NCBI RefSeq assembly: GCF_009746715.1
Contig: NZ_VRKW01000009.1
Location: forward strand, 1 to 64,000
Direction of reading: 5' to 3'
From: Ketobacter sp. MCCC 1A13808
GTDB taxonomy: Bacteria; Pseudomonadota; Gammaproteobacteria; Pseudomonadales; Ketobacteraceae
DNA length: 64,000 bases
Part shown: piece after piece, positions 33,729-42,946 of the stretch
Layout of the letters: each line of letters opens with the position of its first letter
How positions within the stretch are numbered: position 1 is the first letter of the stretch
Program-made: the position numbers and the translations under genes
The notes under the pieces: model-generated
Database searches by the model: none
Seen by the model: only the letters and a program-made list of their open reading frames with translations
What the model was told of the DNA's origin: nothing

Positions 33729-34865
33729 ATGAACATCGAAGATCTTACAGCGGATTCCGGTATTTTAATTTGCGGTCACGGCAGTCGCGCAAAAATTGCA
33801 GAACAAGAGTTCAGCTTGCTTGCTACCGGTTTACGCAACCGCTTTCCGACACTTAAAGTGGAATACGGTTTTCTGGAATTTTCAGCCCCCAATCTCCATA
33901 TGGCACTGGATAAATTACGCCAGCAAGGCGTTACCAACATCATTGCCGTTCCGGGTATGCTGTTTTCAGCGACCCATGCTCAGAACGACATCCCATCGGT
34001 ACTGACCACCTATCAACAGAAGCACCCGGAAATATCCATAGAGTACGGTCGCGAGCTTGGGTTGCACGACAACATGATACAAGCCTTTCAGCACCGCATT
34101 CTTGAGGCTCTGGGCCACCACACACTGCCGGAGGCCGGGCAATTATATGACACTATGCTGGTCGTAGTGGGAAGAGGTACCTCTGTTACTGAGGCCAATG
34201 CAGAGGCGACAAAATTAACGCGCATCGTGTGCGAAAATTTAGGGTTCGGATGGTCGGAGACAGTTTACTCCGGGGTGACCTTTCCCTCAGTCGGGCGCGG
34301 CCTGGAGATGGCCATCAAACTGGGCTACAAAAAGATTGTCGTTGCACCGTATTTTCTTTTTGGTGGAAAGCTGATTGACCGGATCTACGCCTATGTTGAC
34401 AAGGTTGCATCAGAAAATCCTGACATCAACTTTATAAAAACAGATTACTTACGTGATCAAACTCATGTAATTGAAACCTTTGTCGACCGCATTAATGAAA
34501 CCATCGCCGGGCCTGAACCCGCCTTGGGGCTAATGCAACGGTTTCAGCAGCGACTGGCTGCAGGATTAGTTGATGTGCACCACCACCACGCAGAATATCA
34601 GGAGCATTCCCATCAACAGGGGCATCACTCTCACTCCCATCAGCATCATCATGATCACGGACACCACCATGCGCCCTATAAACACATCGCACACCCCAAC
34701 GGGCCGCGAACAATGATCAATGAAAACCTGTGCTGCTGTTTTATGTCTCAGTTTCCACAGAGTCTGTTACAGGAATATACGATAACCGAATCGGAAGACC
34801 ATCAACCCGGCTGTAAACCCAAAAATTCCGTTAGGATTAAAATGTTTTCCCAAGAAACGAAATAA
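33729..34865 (+). CDS. cbiX: Sirohydrochlorin cobaltochelatase CbiX with His-rich and Cys-containing tail
   Basis: The 378-residue protein is the long, two-domain CbiX. ILICGHGSRAKIAEQEF and AVPGMLFSATHAQNDIPSVL mark the first chelatase half; VVVGRGTSVTEANAEATKL and KIVVAPYFLFGGKLIDRIY mark the second. It inserts cobalt into sirohydrochlorin, the first committed step of the cobalt-early pathway. Residues about 279-318 are extremely His-rich (HHSHSHQHHHDHGHHH). A tail follows with NENLCCCFMSQFPQ, carrying three adjacent cysteines and one more near the end. The tail could store or deliver metal or hold a cluster. It is the last gene of the operon and overlaps the convergent GGDEF-EAL gene by 29 bases. 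Confidence 0.93.
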   Translation: MNIEDLTADSGILICGHGSRAKIAEQEFSLLATGLRNRFPTLKVEYGFLEFSAPNLHMALDKLRQQGVTNIIAVPGMLFSATHAQNDIPSVLTTYQQKHPEISIEYGRELGLHDNMIQAFQHRILEALGHHTLPEAGQLYDTMLVVVGRGTSVTEANAEATKLTRIVCENLGFGWSETVYSGVTFPSVGRGLEMAIKLGYKKIVVAPYFLFGGKLIDRIYAYVDKVASENPDINFIKTDYLRDQTHVIETFVDRINETIAGPEPALGLMQRFQQRLAAGLVDVHHHHAEYQEHSHQQGHHSHSHQHHHDHGHHHAPYKHIAHPNGPRTMINENLCCCFMSQFPQSLLQEYTITESEDHQPGCKPKNSVRIKMFSQETK

Positions 34866-37299
34866 TCTCGTCTTCAGGCATCGGTTTGCTAAACCAGAAA
34901 CCCTGAATGTAATTGCAGTCAATATTGCTTAAGAACTGGCATTGAGCGTCAGTTTCCACGCCTTCTGCCACCACATCCAGACCCAGTTTATGAGCCAGTG
35001 AAATACTGGCTTCAACGATGGTGGCATCGCTTACACTCTCAGTGACATCGCAGATAAAACTGCGGTCGATTTTAAGCGTGTGTAAAGGAAAGCGTTTTAA
35101 ATAGGCTAACGATGAATAACCCGTACCAAAATCGTCAATCGCCATTCTCACGCCCAGTTTATTTAATTCGAAAAGAATGTTCGATACGCGTTCCGGGTCC
35201 TGCATTACAATGTTTTCGGTGATCTCGAGTTCTAACATATCCGGAGGGATTTGTGCGGCCTGAACGCAGGCGGTCACCTGTTCCAGAAAACCCGAATCCC
35301 TGAATTGGACTGCCGAGACATTCGCGCTCACCCGTATTCTGGGAAATCCAGCCTCACGAAACCGGTTGTACTGCTCGCATGCTTTCTCTATCACCCAGTG
35401 CCCCACCTGTAAAATCATCCCGGAAGATTCGAGCAACGGTACGAACTCAGCCGGAGATACCAACCCCCTGGCGGGGCTTCGCCAGCGTATCAGTGCTTCC
35501 ACGCCCATCAGCTGGCGTGTCTTGGCATCCACTTGCGGCTGATAATATAAACACAGCTCATCGTTTTCAATGGCATAGCGAAGCTCGGTGTCCATGCGTA
35601 AAATTTCACGGCCCCGATAGTCCATTTCCGGAGCATAAAATTGATACTGATTGGACCCCAGCGACTTGGCGCGATACATCGCCATGTCAGCGTGCCTCAA
35701 TAAATCGGTCTCATTGCTTCCGTCCTGAGGATATATAGCCACGCCGGTGCTGAATGTGACAAAAAACTCCTGCGTACTCACCGCGATGGGTGACTGGAAC
35801 ACCCGATAGAATTTACTAATGATGGAAATAATATCCACTGAATTGATCAGATCCTCGACCACCACGGTAAATTCGTCACCGCCAAGCCGGGCGATGGTAT
35901 CCGCCGGCCGCAGACAATGGCGCAAACGATCTGCCACTTGACGCAACATTTCGTCACCCACCAAATGGCCCAGATTATCGTTTACCCGTTTAAACCCATC
36001 CAGATCCAGAAATAGAACCGCCACCAGGGTGTGCCGGCGCCGGGCGGAAGCGATCGACGACTTTAATCTGTCCAATAAAAAGTAACGATTAGGCAAGGAC
36101 GTCAAACTGTCGTGATTAGCCTGGTGCTGCAGCTCAGATTCAAAGCGAATTCGCTCCGAAATATCACGCGCCACCAAAGAAAAATAAAGTTGGTTTCCTT
36201 GTTGTTCATTGTGTTTTAACACAACCAAGGAAACCGGCACCATCTGGTTCTGTGCTGAAGGGCGTTCAATCTGCGACTCACCTGACCAGGAGTCCTGCTG
36301 CATAACCAGCGGTATTATTTCTGTATCCAGCTGGCGAACCAGTTTCTCCGGAAGTATTGCGCTATACACAAGATCCTGAGTAGCAACCTGCTGTGAGACG
36401 CCCAACAACTGAAAACCTGAGGCATTTAAGTAAACCATTTCACCACTGGGCCTGAAAATAGCCACCAGATCCGGTGTCGCCTCCAACACGCTGCGCATGC
36501 GCCGCCAGGATTGCTCTGCAACCATTCGTGCAGTAACGTCCCGCCCCGTGGACACAAAGTGTGTTATATCACCGAGGTCGTTTTTAACCGGTGAAATGAC
36601 TTTTTCCTCATAAAATTCGCTACCGTCCTTGCGCCGGTTGATCAACATACCCTTGTAGGTTTCCCCCCTCAAAAGCGTATCCCAAAGCAATTTAAATTGC
36701 TCCGGATCGCTGTGCTCGGTTTTGAGGCAGGAAGGCGTATCTCCCTTTACATCCGTCAGCTCATATCCGGTAAGTAATTCAAACGCGGGGTTTACATACT
36801 CAAAATGGCCTGACGCATCCGTAATGAACACACTGTCTGCTGATTGCCTTATCGCCTGCGAAAGTTTTTTAAGCGTATTTTCTGCATCACGCTGCTCTCT
36901 GCGATTATTAGCTTCCCGCAACTCACGGTCCATAATATGCCGGAGCCGTGACATATCCGATTTCATTACATAATCCTGAGCCCCGGACTTTATTGCATTG
37001 ACGACGGCTTCTTCACCGATGGTCCCGGACACAAAGACAAACGGCACATCCTGATCCAGTCTGCGAACGATTTCTAAAGCGCGGGCGCCATTCATATTCG
37101 GCATGGAGTAATCCGAAAACACTATATCCCAGGGTTGGTCCAAAGCAGAGACCAGATCGGATTCGGTATCAACACATTTTGCTTCAATCTCCAGTCCACT
37201 TGCCTCGATATAATCGACCAACAACAGAAAATCGTCTTTATTATCTTCGACAATAAGGGTGTTCAGTTTAGATGAATCGTTTTCTGTTCTACTAACCAT
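34837..37299 (-). CDS. Response regulator with PAS-PAS-GGDEF-EAL (cyclic-di-GMP turnover)
   Basis: The 820-residue protein has five domains. A receiver occupies residues 1-130 (TLIVEDNKDDFLLLVDYI, phospho-Asp in DIVFSDYSMPNMNG). Two PAS domains lie at about 150-270 and 270-390. GGDEF is at about 400-560 with an intact active site, ARLGGDEFTVVVEDL. EAL is at about 570-820 with VEALIRWRSP, LELEITENIVM, IDDFGTGYSSLAYLKRF and VVAEGVET. Both cyclase and phosphodiesterase motifs look functional. It lies downstream of the receiver gene and kinase, so phosphorylation probably sets the c-di-GMP output. Confidence 0.95.
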   Translation of the reverse strand: MVSRTENDSSKLNTLIVEDNKDDFLLLVDYIEASGLEIEAKCVDTESDLVSALDQPWDIVFSDYSMPNMNGARALEIVRRLDQDVPFVFVSGTIGEEAVVNAIKSGAQDYVMKSDMSRLRHIMDRELREANNRREQRDAENTLKKLSQAIRQSADSVFITDASGHFEYVNPAFELLTGYELTDVKGDTPSCLKTEHSDPEQFKLLWDTLLRGETYKGMLINRRKDGSEFYEEKVISPVKNDLGDITHFVSTGRDVTARMVAEQSWRRMRSVLEATPDLVAIFRPSGEMVYLNASGFQLLGVSQQVATQDLVYSAILPEKLVRQLDTEIIPLVMQQDSWSGESQIERPSAQNQMVPVSLVVLKHNEQQGNQLYFSLVARDISERIRFESELQHQANHDSLTSLPNRYFLLDRLKSSIASARRRHTLVAVLFLDLDGFKRVNDNLGHLVGDEMLRQVADRLRHCLRPADTIARLGGDEFTVVVEDLINSVDIISIISKFYRVFQSPIAVSTQEFFVTFSTGVAIYPQDGSNETDLLRHADMAMYRAKSLGSNQYQFYAPEMDYRGREILRMDTELRYAIENDELCLYYQPQVDAKTRQLMGVEALIRWRSPARGLVSPAEFVPLLESSGMILQVGHWVIEKACEQYNRFREAGFPRIRVSANVSAVQFRDSGFLEQVTACVQAAQIPPDMLELEITENIVMQDPERVSNILFELNKLGVRMAIDDFGTGYSSLAYLKRFPLHTLKIDRSFICDVTESVSDATIVEASISLAHKLGLDVVAEGVETDAQCQFLSNIDCNYIQGFWFSKPMPEDEIISFLGKTF

Positions 37300-37322
37300 A
37301 ACTTCTGTCAGACTCCGCCATG

Positions 37323-37772
37323 CTACTTAATTTTTGCGCCAGGTACAGGCTGATTCAACAACAGCCAATACAAACCAAGCTGGCCCGCAGCCAAAATAAA
37401 TTCGTCAAAGTCTACCGGTTTTCTTACATAGCTATTGGCGCCCAGTGAGTAGCCCTTGATGCGATCTTCTTCCTCGTTAGAGGACGTCAAAATCGCAACC
37501 GGTTGCAGATTAGTACGTGGGTCAGCCCGAATTCGACGCAGCACTTCAAGACCATCTATTTTCGGTAATTTTAGATCCAGTAAAACGATGGCGGGCATAT
37601 CTGAAATGTCCCGACCTTCATACATTCCGGTGCCGAACATATAATCCAAAGCCTCGACTCCGTTTTTTGCTACCACGACCTTATTGCCGATATTGTTCGT
37701 TGATAATGCGTCCAACGTCAGCAGAGCATCATCCGGATTGTCTTCCACTAACAAAATAATTCTGTCATCCAT
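37323..37772 (-). CDS. Single-domain response regulator (Rcp1 type)
   Basis: The 149-residue receiver has no output domain. Its acidic pocket is LLVEDNPDDALLTLDAL, the phospho-Asp is in AIVLLDLKLPKIDGLEVL, and the Thr/Ser and Lys positions are AILTSSNEEEDR and SYVRKPVDFDEF. Such Rcp1-like proteins act as phosphate shuttles or sinks for phytochrome-like kinases. The gene is six bases downstream of the kinase gene and 23 bases upstream of the GGDEF-EAL gene. It probably relays or buffers phosphate between them. Confidence 0.93.
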   Translation of the reverse strand: MDDRIILLVEDNPDDALLTLDALSTNNIGNKVVVAKNGVEALDYMFGTGMYEGRDISDMPAIVLLDLKLPKIDGLEVLRRIRADPRTNLQPVAILTSSNEEEDRIKGYSLGANSYVRKPVDFDEFILAAGQLGLYWLLLNQPVPGAKIK

Positions 37773-37778
37773 GCGGTC

Positions 37779-39944
37779 TTACTCCTCTCCTAAAGTAAAA
37801 TAAAATACTGCGCCTTTTCCGGGTTCCGACTCCGCCCAGATCCGGCCCCCGTGCTTGTTGATCACGCGTTTTGCTGTTGCAAGGCCTATACCGGTACCCG
37901 GAAACTCCTCCGCATCATGCAAGCGCTGAAAAGCCCCGAATAGCTTGGCAGCGTAATCCATATTAAAGCCGGCTCCGTTATCCTGCACCGAAAATACTTG
38001 TTCTCCATTCAATTCTTTTGATTGCAATACAATCCTGGCGTCGTCGACCTGTCCGGTGAATTTCCAGGCATTGGAAATAAGATTAGTGAGTAACACTTTT
38101 AGCAACCGCGCGTCACCCTGCGCGTTCATCTCAGGCTGAATACTGACTGTGACCTTACGGCCGGGATCAATTTCCTGTAATTGCGATAAAACCTCTGATG
38201 CCAGTTTGCTGAGACTGACCTCTTCCCTCTGCATATCCGTTCGGCTGATTCGGGATAAGTCCAATAAGCCGTCAATCAAGCCTGCCATGTTCTGGGCTGC
38301 TTTTCGAATGCGCTCTAGGCGGTCTTTTCCCCTGTCGTCCAATTTATCAGCGTACTCTTTGATAATCGTTTGGCTAAAGCCGTCCACCGCCCTTAGCGGT
38401 GCTCGCAGATCATGGGAAACCGAATAACTAAAGGACTCCAATTCCAGGTTAATGGCTTTCAGTGCGTTGGAACGCATTACTAGATCGCGGTTTAATTCCT
38501 TGATATGAGCGACCTGCTGTTTCCGTTGCGTTATATCCCGGATAATCGACGTAACCAGGCGCTCATTTCCTCTCACTAACGGACTCAAACTGATTTCAAC
38601 GGGTATTTCCATTCCGGATTTGGTGAGTAAAAACAATTCCTTACTGGCGCCCATTGAACGTACAACGGGGTTTTCAAGATAGCTTTGGCGATACTCTTCG
38701 TGATTTTCTCTTAGTCGTTGTGGCAATAGAATCTCGACATTTTGACCTACAAGGTCAGCACGGCTGTAACCTGTTACCCGCTCCGCTTCCACGTTGACCA
38801 TGCGGATGACGCCACTCTGATCTGCAACCACGATTGAATCCGGAGCTCCTTCCAACAACTCACGGTATTGCACTTCCTGTTCAGCCACTTTTTGTTCTGA
38901 TTCTGCCCGCAACAGTTCTTTCTGCGCTAAGCGGCTGCAAACGATCAGCAGTAATCCGAACACCAATGCGAACATGTAAAGGTAGTTACGCTTTACGTCC
39001 GCGTGCTTTTCCTCGATATACGATTTTGGAGTAAAAATGAGTACATACCAGTGGTTTTGCTTAAGGCTTTCTCCCCCCGGTGTCACAGAATTTATATCCA
39101 AACGATGAAACGTAAATAGATCCTGGTTTTGAGAAGCTCGCCCGACCTCAAAATTGTTTTGCATTTTTTCCCAGACTTGCGGATAGGCAATCGGCATCGT
39201 GTGTTGCTGGCGCTCTGGAAACATGAACCCCCACTCCTGCTCCGGTCCTCTTCCCAATAACCAAAAGCCCTTATTATTCAGCAGCCAAATCTCACGTCCG
39301 TCACCGGGACTAAATTGGCGTAACTCATCCAGAATTTGAGTACCAAGATAGTTAAGCAGTATACTGCCGCGGAATTTTCCGGATTGGTTAAAAACAGGTG
39401 TTCCGATTCTGATTACGGGTTTGAGTGGAATTTCGATTCTGCCTCGCTCCAGGTTAAGATCAAAAGGAGAAACATAGATATCGCCCGGGCTTAACGAGTG
39501 AATTTTTTTAAAATAATAGCGCTGGGATTTATTCTGCAACTGCGCCTGTGGCACCACCAAGGACTGCCCACTGACACGATCCAGTCTTATTTCCTCCATG
39601 CCTTGAGCATTCAGGAATCGCACCTGGTCGTAAACCGGAAAGCGCTCCTGAAACCATTGAAAATCTGCGATCACTGCACTTTTATTGAGCCCGCTCGGGT
39701 ATTCGATCCAGCTTTTCATATTGGGTTGACCGGCAAGATACAAAGCGTCTGCACCCAACGTTGCCAGCGCATTCCTTTCCACTTGCGTAGCCAGCTCAAC
39801 GCTACTGATGTCTTCTTTTTCCAGCAGTTTATCTAAGGTTTCTATTTCCTGGTGATAAAGCAAGCCAATCACTACCGCAACAATGAGCAGTAGCGGCAGA
39901 AAAAAACGCCCTAAAAGCCGGTAATAAATCCATTTACTGAACAT
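37779..39944 (-). CDS. Membrane sensor histidine kinase with PAS domain
   Basis: The 721-residue protein has a membrane segment at residues about 12-30 (FFLPLLLIVAVVIGLLY). A 290-residue periplasmic sensor of the double-Cache type follows, with a second membrane segment near 325-345 (LYMFALVFGLLLIVCSRL). A PAS domain comes next (APDSIVVADQSGVIRMVNVE). The HisKA motif is FSYSVSHDLRAPLRAVDGFS, and the ATPase has NLISNAWKFTG, DNGAGFNMDYAAKLFG and GTGIGLATAKRVINKHGG. The kinase core resembles phytochrome-like kinases, which fits the Rcp1-type regulator next to it. The extracellular signal is unknown. Confidence 0.93.
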   Translation of the reverse strand: MFSKWIYYRLLGRFFLPLLLIVAVVIGLLYHQEIETLDKLLEKEDISSVELATQVERNALATLGADALYLAGQPNMKSWIEYPSGLNKSAVIADFQWFQERFPVYDQVRFLNAQGMEEIRLDRVSGQSLVVPQAQLQNKSQRYYFKKIHSLSPGDIYVSPFDLNLERGRIEIPLKPVIRIGTPVFNQSGKFRGSILLNYLGTQILDELRQFSPGDGREIWLLNNKGFWLLGRGPEQEWGFMFPERQQHTMPIAYPQVWEKMQNNFEVGRASQNQDLFTFHRLDINSVTPGGESLKQNHWYVLIFTPKSYIEEKHADVKRNYLYMFALVFGLLLIVCSRLAQKELLRAESEQKVAEQEVQYRELLEGAPDSIVVADQSGVIRMVNVEAERVTGYSRADLVGQNVEILLPQRLRENHEEYRQSYLENPVVRSMGASKELFLLTKSGMEIPVEISLSPLVRGNERLVTSIIRDITQRKQQVAHIKELNRDLVMRSNALKAINLELESFSYSVSHDLRAPLRAVDGFSQTIIKEYADKLDDRGKDRLERIRKAAQNMAGLIDGLLDLSRISRTDMQREEVSLSKLASEVLSQLQEIDPGRKVTVSIQPEMNAQGDARLLKVLLTNLISNAWKFTGQVDDARIVLQSKELNGEQVFSVQDNGAGFNMDYAAKLFGAFQRLHDAEEFPGTGIGLATAKRVINKHGGRIWAESEPGKGAVFYFTLGEE

Positions 39945-40291
39945 CAGATTTTATTGATTCCATTCAACACTGATCAGAAATTTTTACACCTGTGAAGTTA
40001 TCTGATGAATTAGGTCACTCCAACATCAAAGTGCATAGCAGACCGATAATTAAAGTCTAGTTCAGGTCTGAACGTTGTAGAAGGTTTCCAACGAATTAAA
40101 TAAAGTACAGATATGGAGATTAACAAAGGCTAACGGGGAACCGGAATTATCTTGGTAGAGAGTGCAAATCGGAAACACCAATTAGGCCATATTTGGCTTT
40201 CTGTTTCTGCCACGCACAAAAAAAGGCACCGGAATCAACCGGCACCCTAAATTGCTACTATCCAATCTAAAACAGCGTATGGGTGCTGGAA
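39945..40291. other. Intergenic stretch upstream of the kinase
   Basis: These 347 bases hold the terminator of the oxidoreductase gene at 40218-40246 and, nearer 40000-40130, an AT-rich stretch expected to carry the kinase promoter. I see no gene. The match to any named promoter class is not good enough to call. Confidence 0.5.
40218..40246 (-). terminator. Intrinsic terminator of the oxidoreductase gene
   Basis: On the minus strand GGTGCCGG, a six-base loop (TTGATT) and CCGGTGCC form an 8-bp stem in RNA, two pairs being G-U. Seven Ts follow directly. It lies 45 bases after the stop codon of the gene at 40292-41296. Confidence 0.85.
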
Positions 40292-41296
40292 TTAGCTCAC
40301 TTTCAATACTAATTTTCCGGTATTCTCACCCCGGAACAGCATCAGTAGAGCATCGTGAAACTGGTCGAATCCTTCCACAACGTGCTCACGACTTTTCATT
40401 TTTCCGGCAGACAGCCACCCAGCCATTTCCACCGCAGCTTTTCCGAAATTTTTGGTGTAGTCCATCACCACCATACCCTTCATGCTGGCACGGTTCACCA
40501 ATAGCGACATATAATTTTTCGGGCCTTTCACTTCACCAGTTGTATTGTATTGAGAGATAGCGCCACAAATTACCACTCGTGCACCCATCGCTAAATTGGC
40601 CAGCGCCGCATCCAGAATATCGCCGCCCACGTTATCAAAATAAACATCTATGCCTTTAGGGCAATGTTCACGTAGGCCTTTATATACATCGTCGGCTTTG
40701 TAATCGATCGCTGCATCAAATCCGAACTCATTCACCAAGAGATCGCATTTTTCCTTGCCACCGGCGATGCCAACCACCCTGCAACCTTTGATTTTTGCGA
40801 TTTGTCCAACGATGGTTCCCACTGCGCCCGCCGCGCCGGACACCACAACCGTATCACCTTCCTTAGGCTCACCCACTTCCAACAAACCAAAATAGGCTGT
40901 CATTCCGGGCATCCCCAACGTACCAATATAAATAGGGAGCGGCGCTAATGACGCGTCCACCCGATTCACGCCCTCACCATTTGAAATGGCGTATTCCTGT
41001 ACTCCGAAAGCACCTGTTACTGCGTCACCTTCGTTGAACTTGGGGTGTTTCGAGGCGACCACCTTGCCCACCGCTAAAGCACGCATCACTTCCCCTATAC
41101 CCACAGGTGGAATATAAGATTTACCTTCGTTCATCCAACCGCGCATGGCAGGATCTAAAGAGATGTATTCAACCTTCACCAGAAACTGGCCATCTTCCGG
41201 TTGCTGCACTGGTTCTTCTGTTCGATTCCAGCCTGACTCTTTGGGTAATCCGACCGGACGTTCCGCCAATCTGAATTGTCGATTGGTCAATGACAT
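40292..41296 (-). CDS. NADP-dependent oxidoreductase, MDR superfamily (CurA-like)
   Basis: The 334-residue protein is a zinc-independent medium-chain reductase. It has the family opening TNRQFRLAERPVGLPKESGW, the substrate segment YISLDPAMRGWMN, and the nucleotide loop VVVSGAAGAVGTIVGQIAKI with GIAGGKEKCDLLVNEFGFDA. The C-terminus contains FRGENTGKLVLKV. Relatives (YncB/CurA, leukotriene B4 dehydrogenase-like) reduce the double bond of alpha,beta-unsaturated ketones or aldehydes with NADPH. It stands alone and is followed by a clear terminator. The natural substrate is unknown, with detoxification of reactive enals likely. Confidence 0.92.
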   Translation of the reverse strand: MSLTNRQFRLAERPVGLPKESGWNRTEEPVQQPEDGQFLVKVEYISLDPAMRGWMNEGKSYIPPVGIGEVMRALAVGKVVASKHPKFNEGDAVTGAFGVQEYAISNGEGVNRVDASLAPLPIYIGTLGMPGMTAYFGLLEVGEPKEGDTVVVSGAAGAVGTIVGQIAKIKGCRVVGIAGGKEKCDLLVNEFGFDAAIDYKADDVYKGLREHCPKGIDVYFDNVGGDILDAALANLAMGARVVICGAISQYNTTGEVKGPKNYMSLLVNRASMKGMVVMDYTKNFGKAAVEMAGWLSAGKMKSREHVVEGFDQFHDALLMLFRGENTGKLVLKVS

Positions 41297-41583
41297 AGTG
41301 GTTCTCCTTGTTATTCATGGCCTGTTAGGGTGTCGTCACCGTACTGGATATTGATCGATATGGCCAGATTTTCAAGGCCCGTCAGGGCCGTTTTGCTATG
41401 GCTCCAGCCCGATAGATCGATAATGTCACTAATGACCAATTTGATGGCCTATACGACTTACTCAATCAAAAACCAAATGCGTGCTTGAGAACACTCCGGC
41501 CCGCATCACATCGCTCCCTTGCTTGTTAAGGCGGAAATTCTTACCCTAGTCGGTCTATTTTCGTTATCGGGAAGCAATCGAAC

Positions 41584-42936
41584 ATGCCTAACAATCAATC
41601 ACTGATGCAACGGGATCTTAAGGTGCTGTGGCACCCTTGCACACAAATGAAGGATCATGAAACCCTTCCGTTGATCCCGATCAGGCGAGGTGAAGGTGTC
41701 TGGCTCGAGGATTTTGACGGAAATCGCTATATCGATGCGGTCAGTTCCTGGTGGGTCAATATTTTCGGACACGCCAATCCCCGCATCAACGACCGCATTA
41801 AGGGGCAGCTGGATCAACTCGAGCACGTGATTCTTGCGGGTTTCAGTCATGAGCCGATTATCGAATTATCTGAGCGCCTGGTTGCGATCACACCGGATAA
41901 ACTCAACCATTGCTTTTATGCAGACAACGGTTCGTCGGGCATTGAAGTTGCGCTGAAGATGAGTTTCCATTACTGGCTCAACCAGGGCAACAAAAAGAAA
42001 ACCAAATTCGTCACGCTTGGCAACAGTTATCACGGTGAAACCCTGGCCGCGCTGGCGGTAGGCAATGTTGAGCTGTATAAAAAAATCTATGAACCCTTAC
42101 TGATGACCACTCTGACGGCCCCGAGTCCGGATTGCTATGCGCGTGAAGAGGGTGAAACCTGGGAGCAATACAGCCTGCGCGCGTTTGAAGGCATGGAAGA
42201 AATCCTGCGCCGCAATCACGAGGAAATTTGTGCCGTCATTGTCGAGCCTTTGGTGCAGTGTGCCGGCAACATGCGTATGTACCATCCCGTTTACCTGAAA
42301 AAGTTACGCGAGGCCTGTGACCGCTACCAAGTGCATATGATTGCTGATGAAATTGCGGTAGGTTTCGGACGTACCGGTACCCTGTTCGCTTGCGAGCAAG
42401 CCGACATTACGCCGGATTTTTTGTGTCTGTCCAAAGCGCTCACCGGCGGCTACTTGCCCTTGTGTGCGGTTTTAACCCATGAAACTATTTATCAGGCGTT
42501 TTACGACGAATACGAAACCATGCGGGGATTTTTACACTCGCACAGCTACACCGGCAACCCACTCGCCTGCGCAGCAGCCCTGGCTACGCTGGATATATTT
42601 GAGCAAGACAACGTAATCGAAAACAATCAAAAACTGATTCGCAAAATGGCCGCCGCTACGGCTCACTTTACGGACCACCCCAATATCGCCGAGGTGCGCC
42701 AAACCGGAATGATTCTGGCCATTGAAATGGTGAAAAACAAAAAAAACAAACAGCCTTTTGCCTGGCAGGAACGGCGCGGTCTGAGAGTGTATCAGCATGC
42801 ACTGCAGAATCAGGCCCTATTGCGACCGCTGGGAAACGTGGTGTATTTCATGCCGCCCTATGTGATCAGCGAGGAGCAGATTGATCACCTGGCCAACGTT
42901 GCGTGGGATGGTATCAACATCGCCACGCAAGATTAA
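41584..42936 (+). CDS. bioA: Adenosylmethionine-8-amino-7-oxononanoate aminotransferase
   Basis: The 450-residue protein is a class III PLP aminotransferase of biotin synthesis. It converts KAPA to DAPA using SAM as amino donor. LWHPCTQMKDHETLPLIPI is the BioA-specific opening. YIDAVSSWWVNIFGHANP, YADNGSSGIEVALKMSFHYW and FLCLSKALTGGYLPL (PLP lysine) follow. GFLHSHSYTGNPLACAAAL completes the active site. The other biotin genes are not in the window. The neighbouring rsmE gene has the same orientation, and the pairing of these two also occurs in Pseudomonas. A 287-base gap upstream holds its promoter. Confidence 0.97.
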   Translation: MPNNQSLMQRDLKVLWHPCTQMKDHETLPLIPIRRGEGVWLEDFDGNRYIDAVSSWWVNIFGHANPRINDRIKGQLDQLEHVILAGFSHEPIIELSERLVAITPDKLNHCFYADNGSSGIEVALKMSFHYWLNQGNKKKTKFVTLGNSYHGETLAALAVGNVELYKKIYEPLLMTTLTAPSPDCYAREEGETWEQYSLRAFEGMEEILRRNHEEICAVIVEPLVQCAGNMRMYHPVYLKKLREACDRYQVHMIADEIAVGFGRTGTLFACEQADITPDFLCLSKALTGGYLPLCAVLTHETIYQAFYDEYETMRGFLHSHSYTGNPLACAAALATLDIFEQDNVIENNQKLIRKMAAATAHFTDHPNIAEVRQTGMILAIEMVKNKKNKQPFAWQERRGLRVYQHALQNQALLRPLGNVVYFMPPYVISEEQIDHLANVAWDGINIATQD

Positions 42937-42946
42937 TAAAGCGCAA

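Noticed and set aside
34564-34680. His-codon-rich stretch in cbiX seen as a possible simple-sequence repeat or frameshift
   Set aside because: The frame stays open through it and continues into a plausible cysteine-containing tail; CbiX proteins often have His-rich regions.
41375-41394. GGCCC / GGGCC inverted repeat upstream of bioA, considered as a terminator
   Set aside because: The stem is only five pairs with a short mixed tail, and it is not placed just after any gene end.
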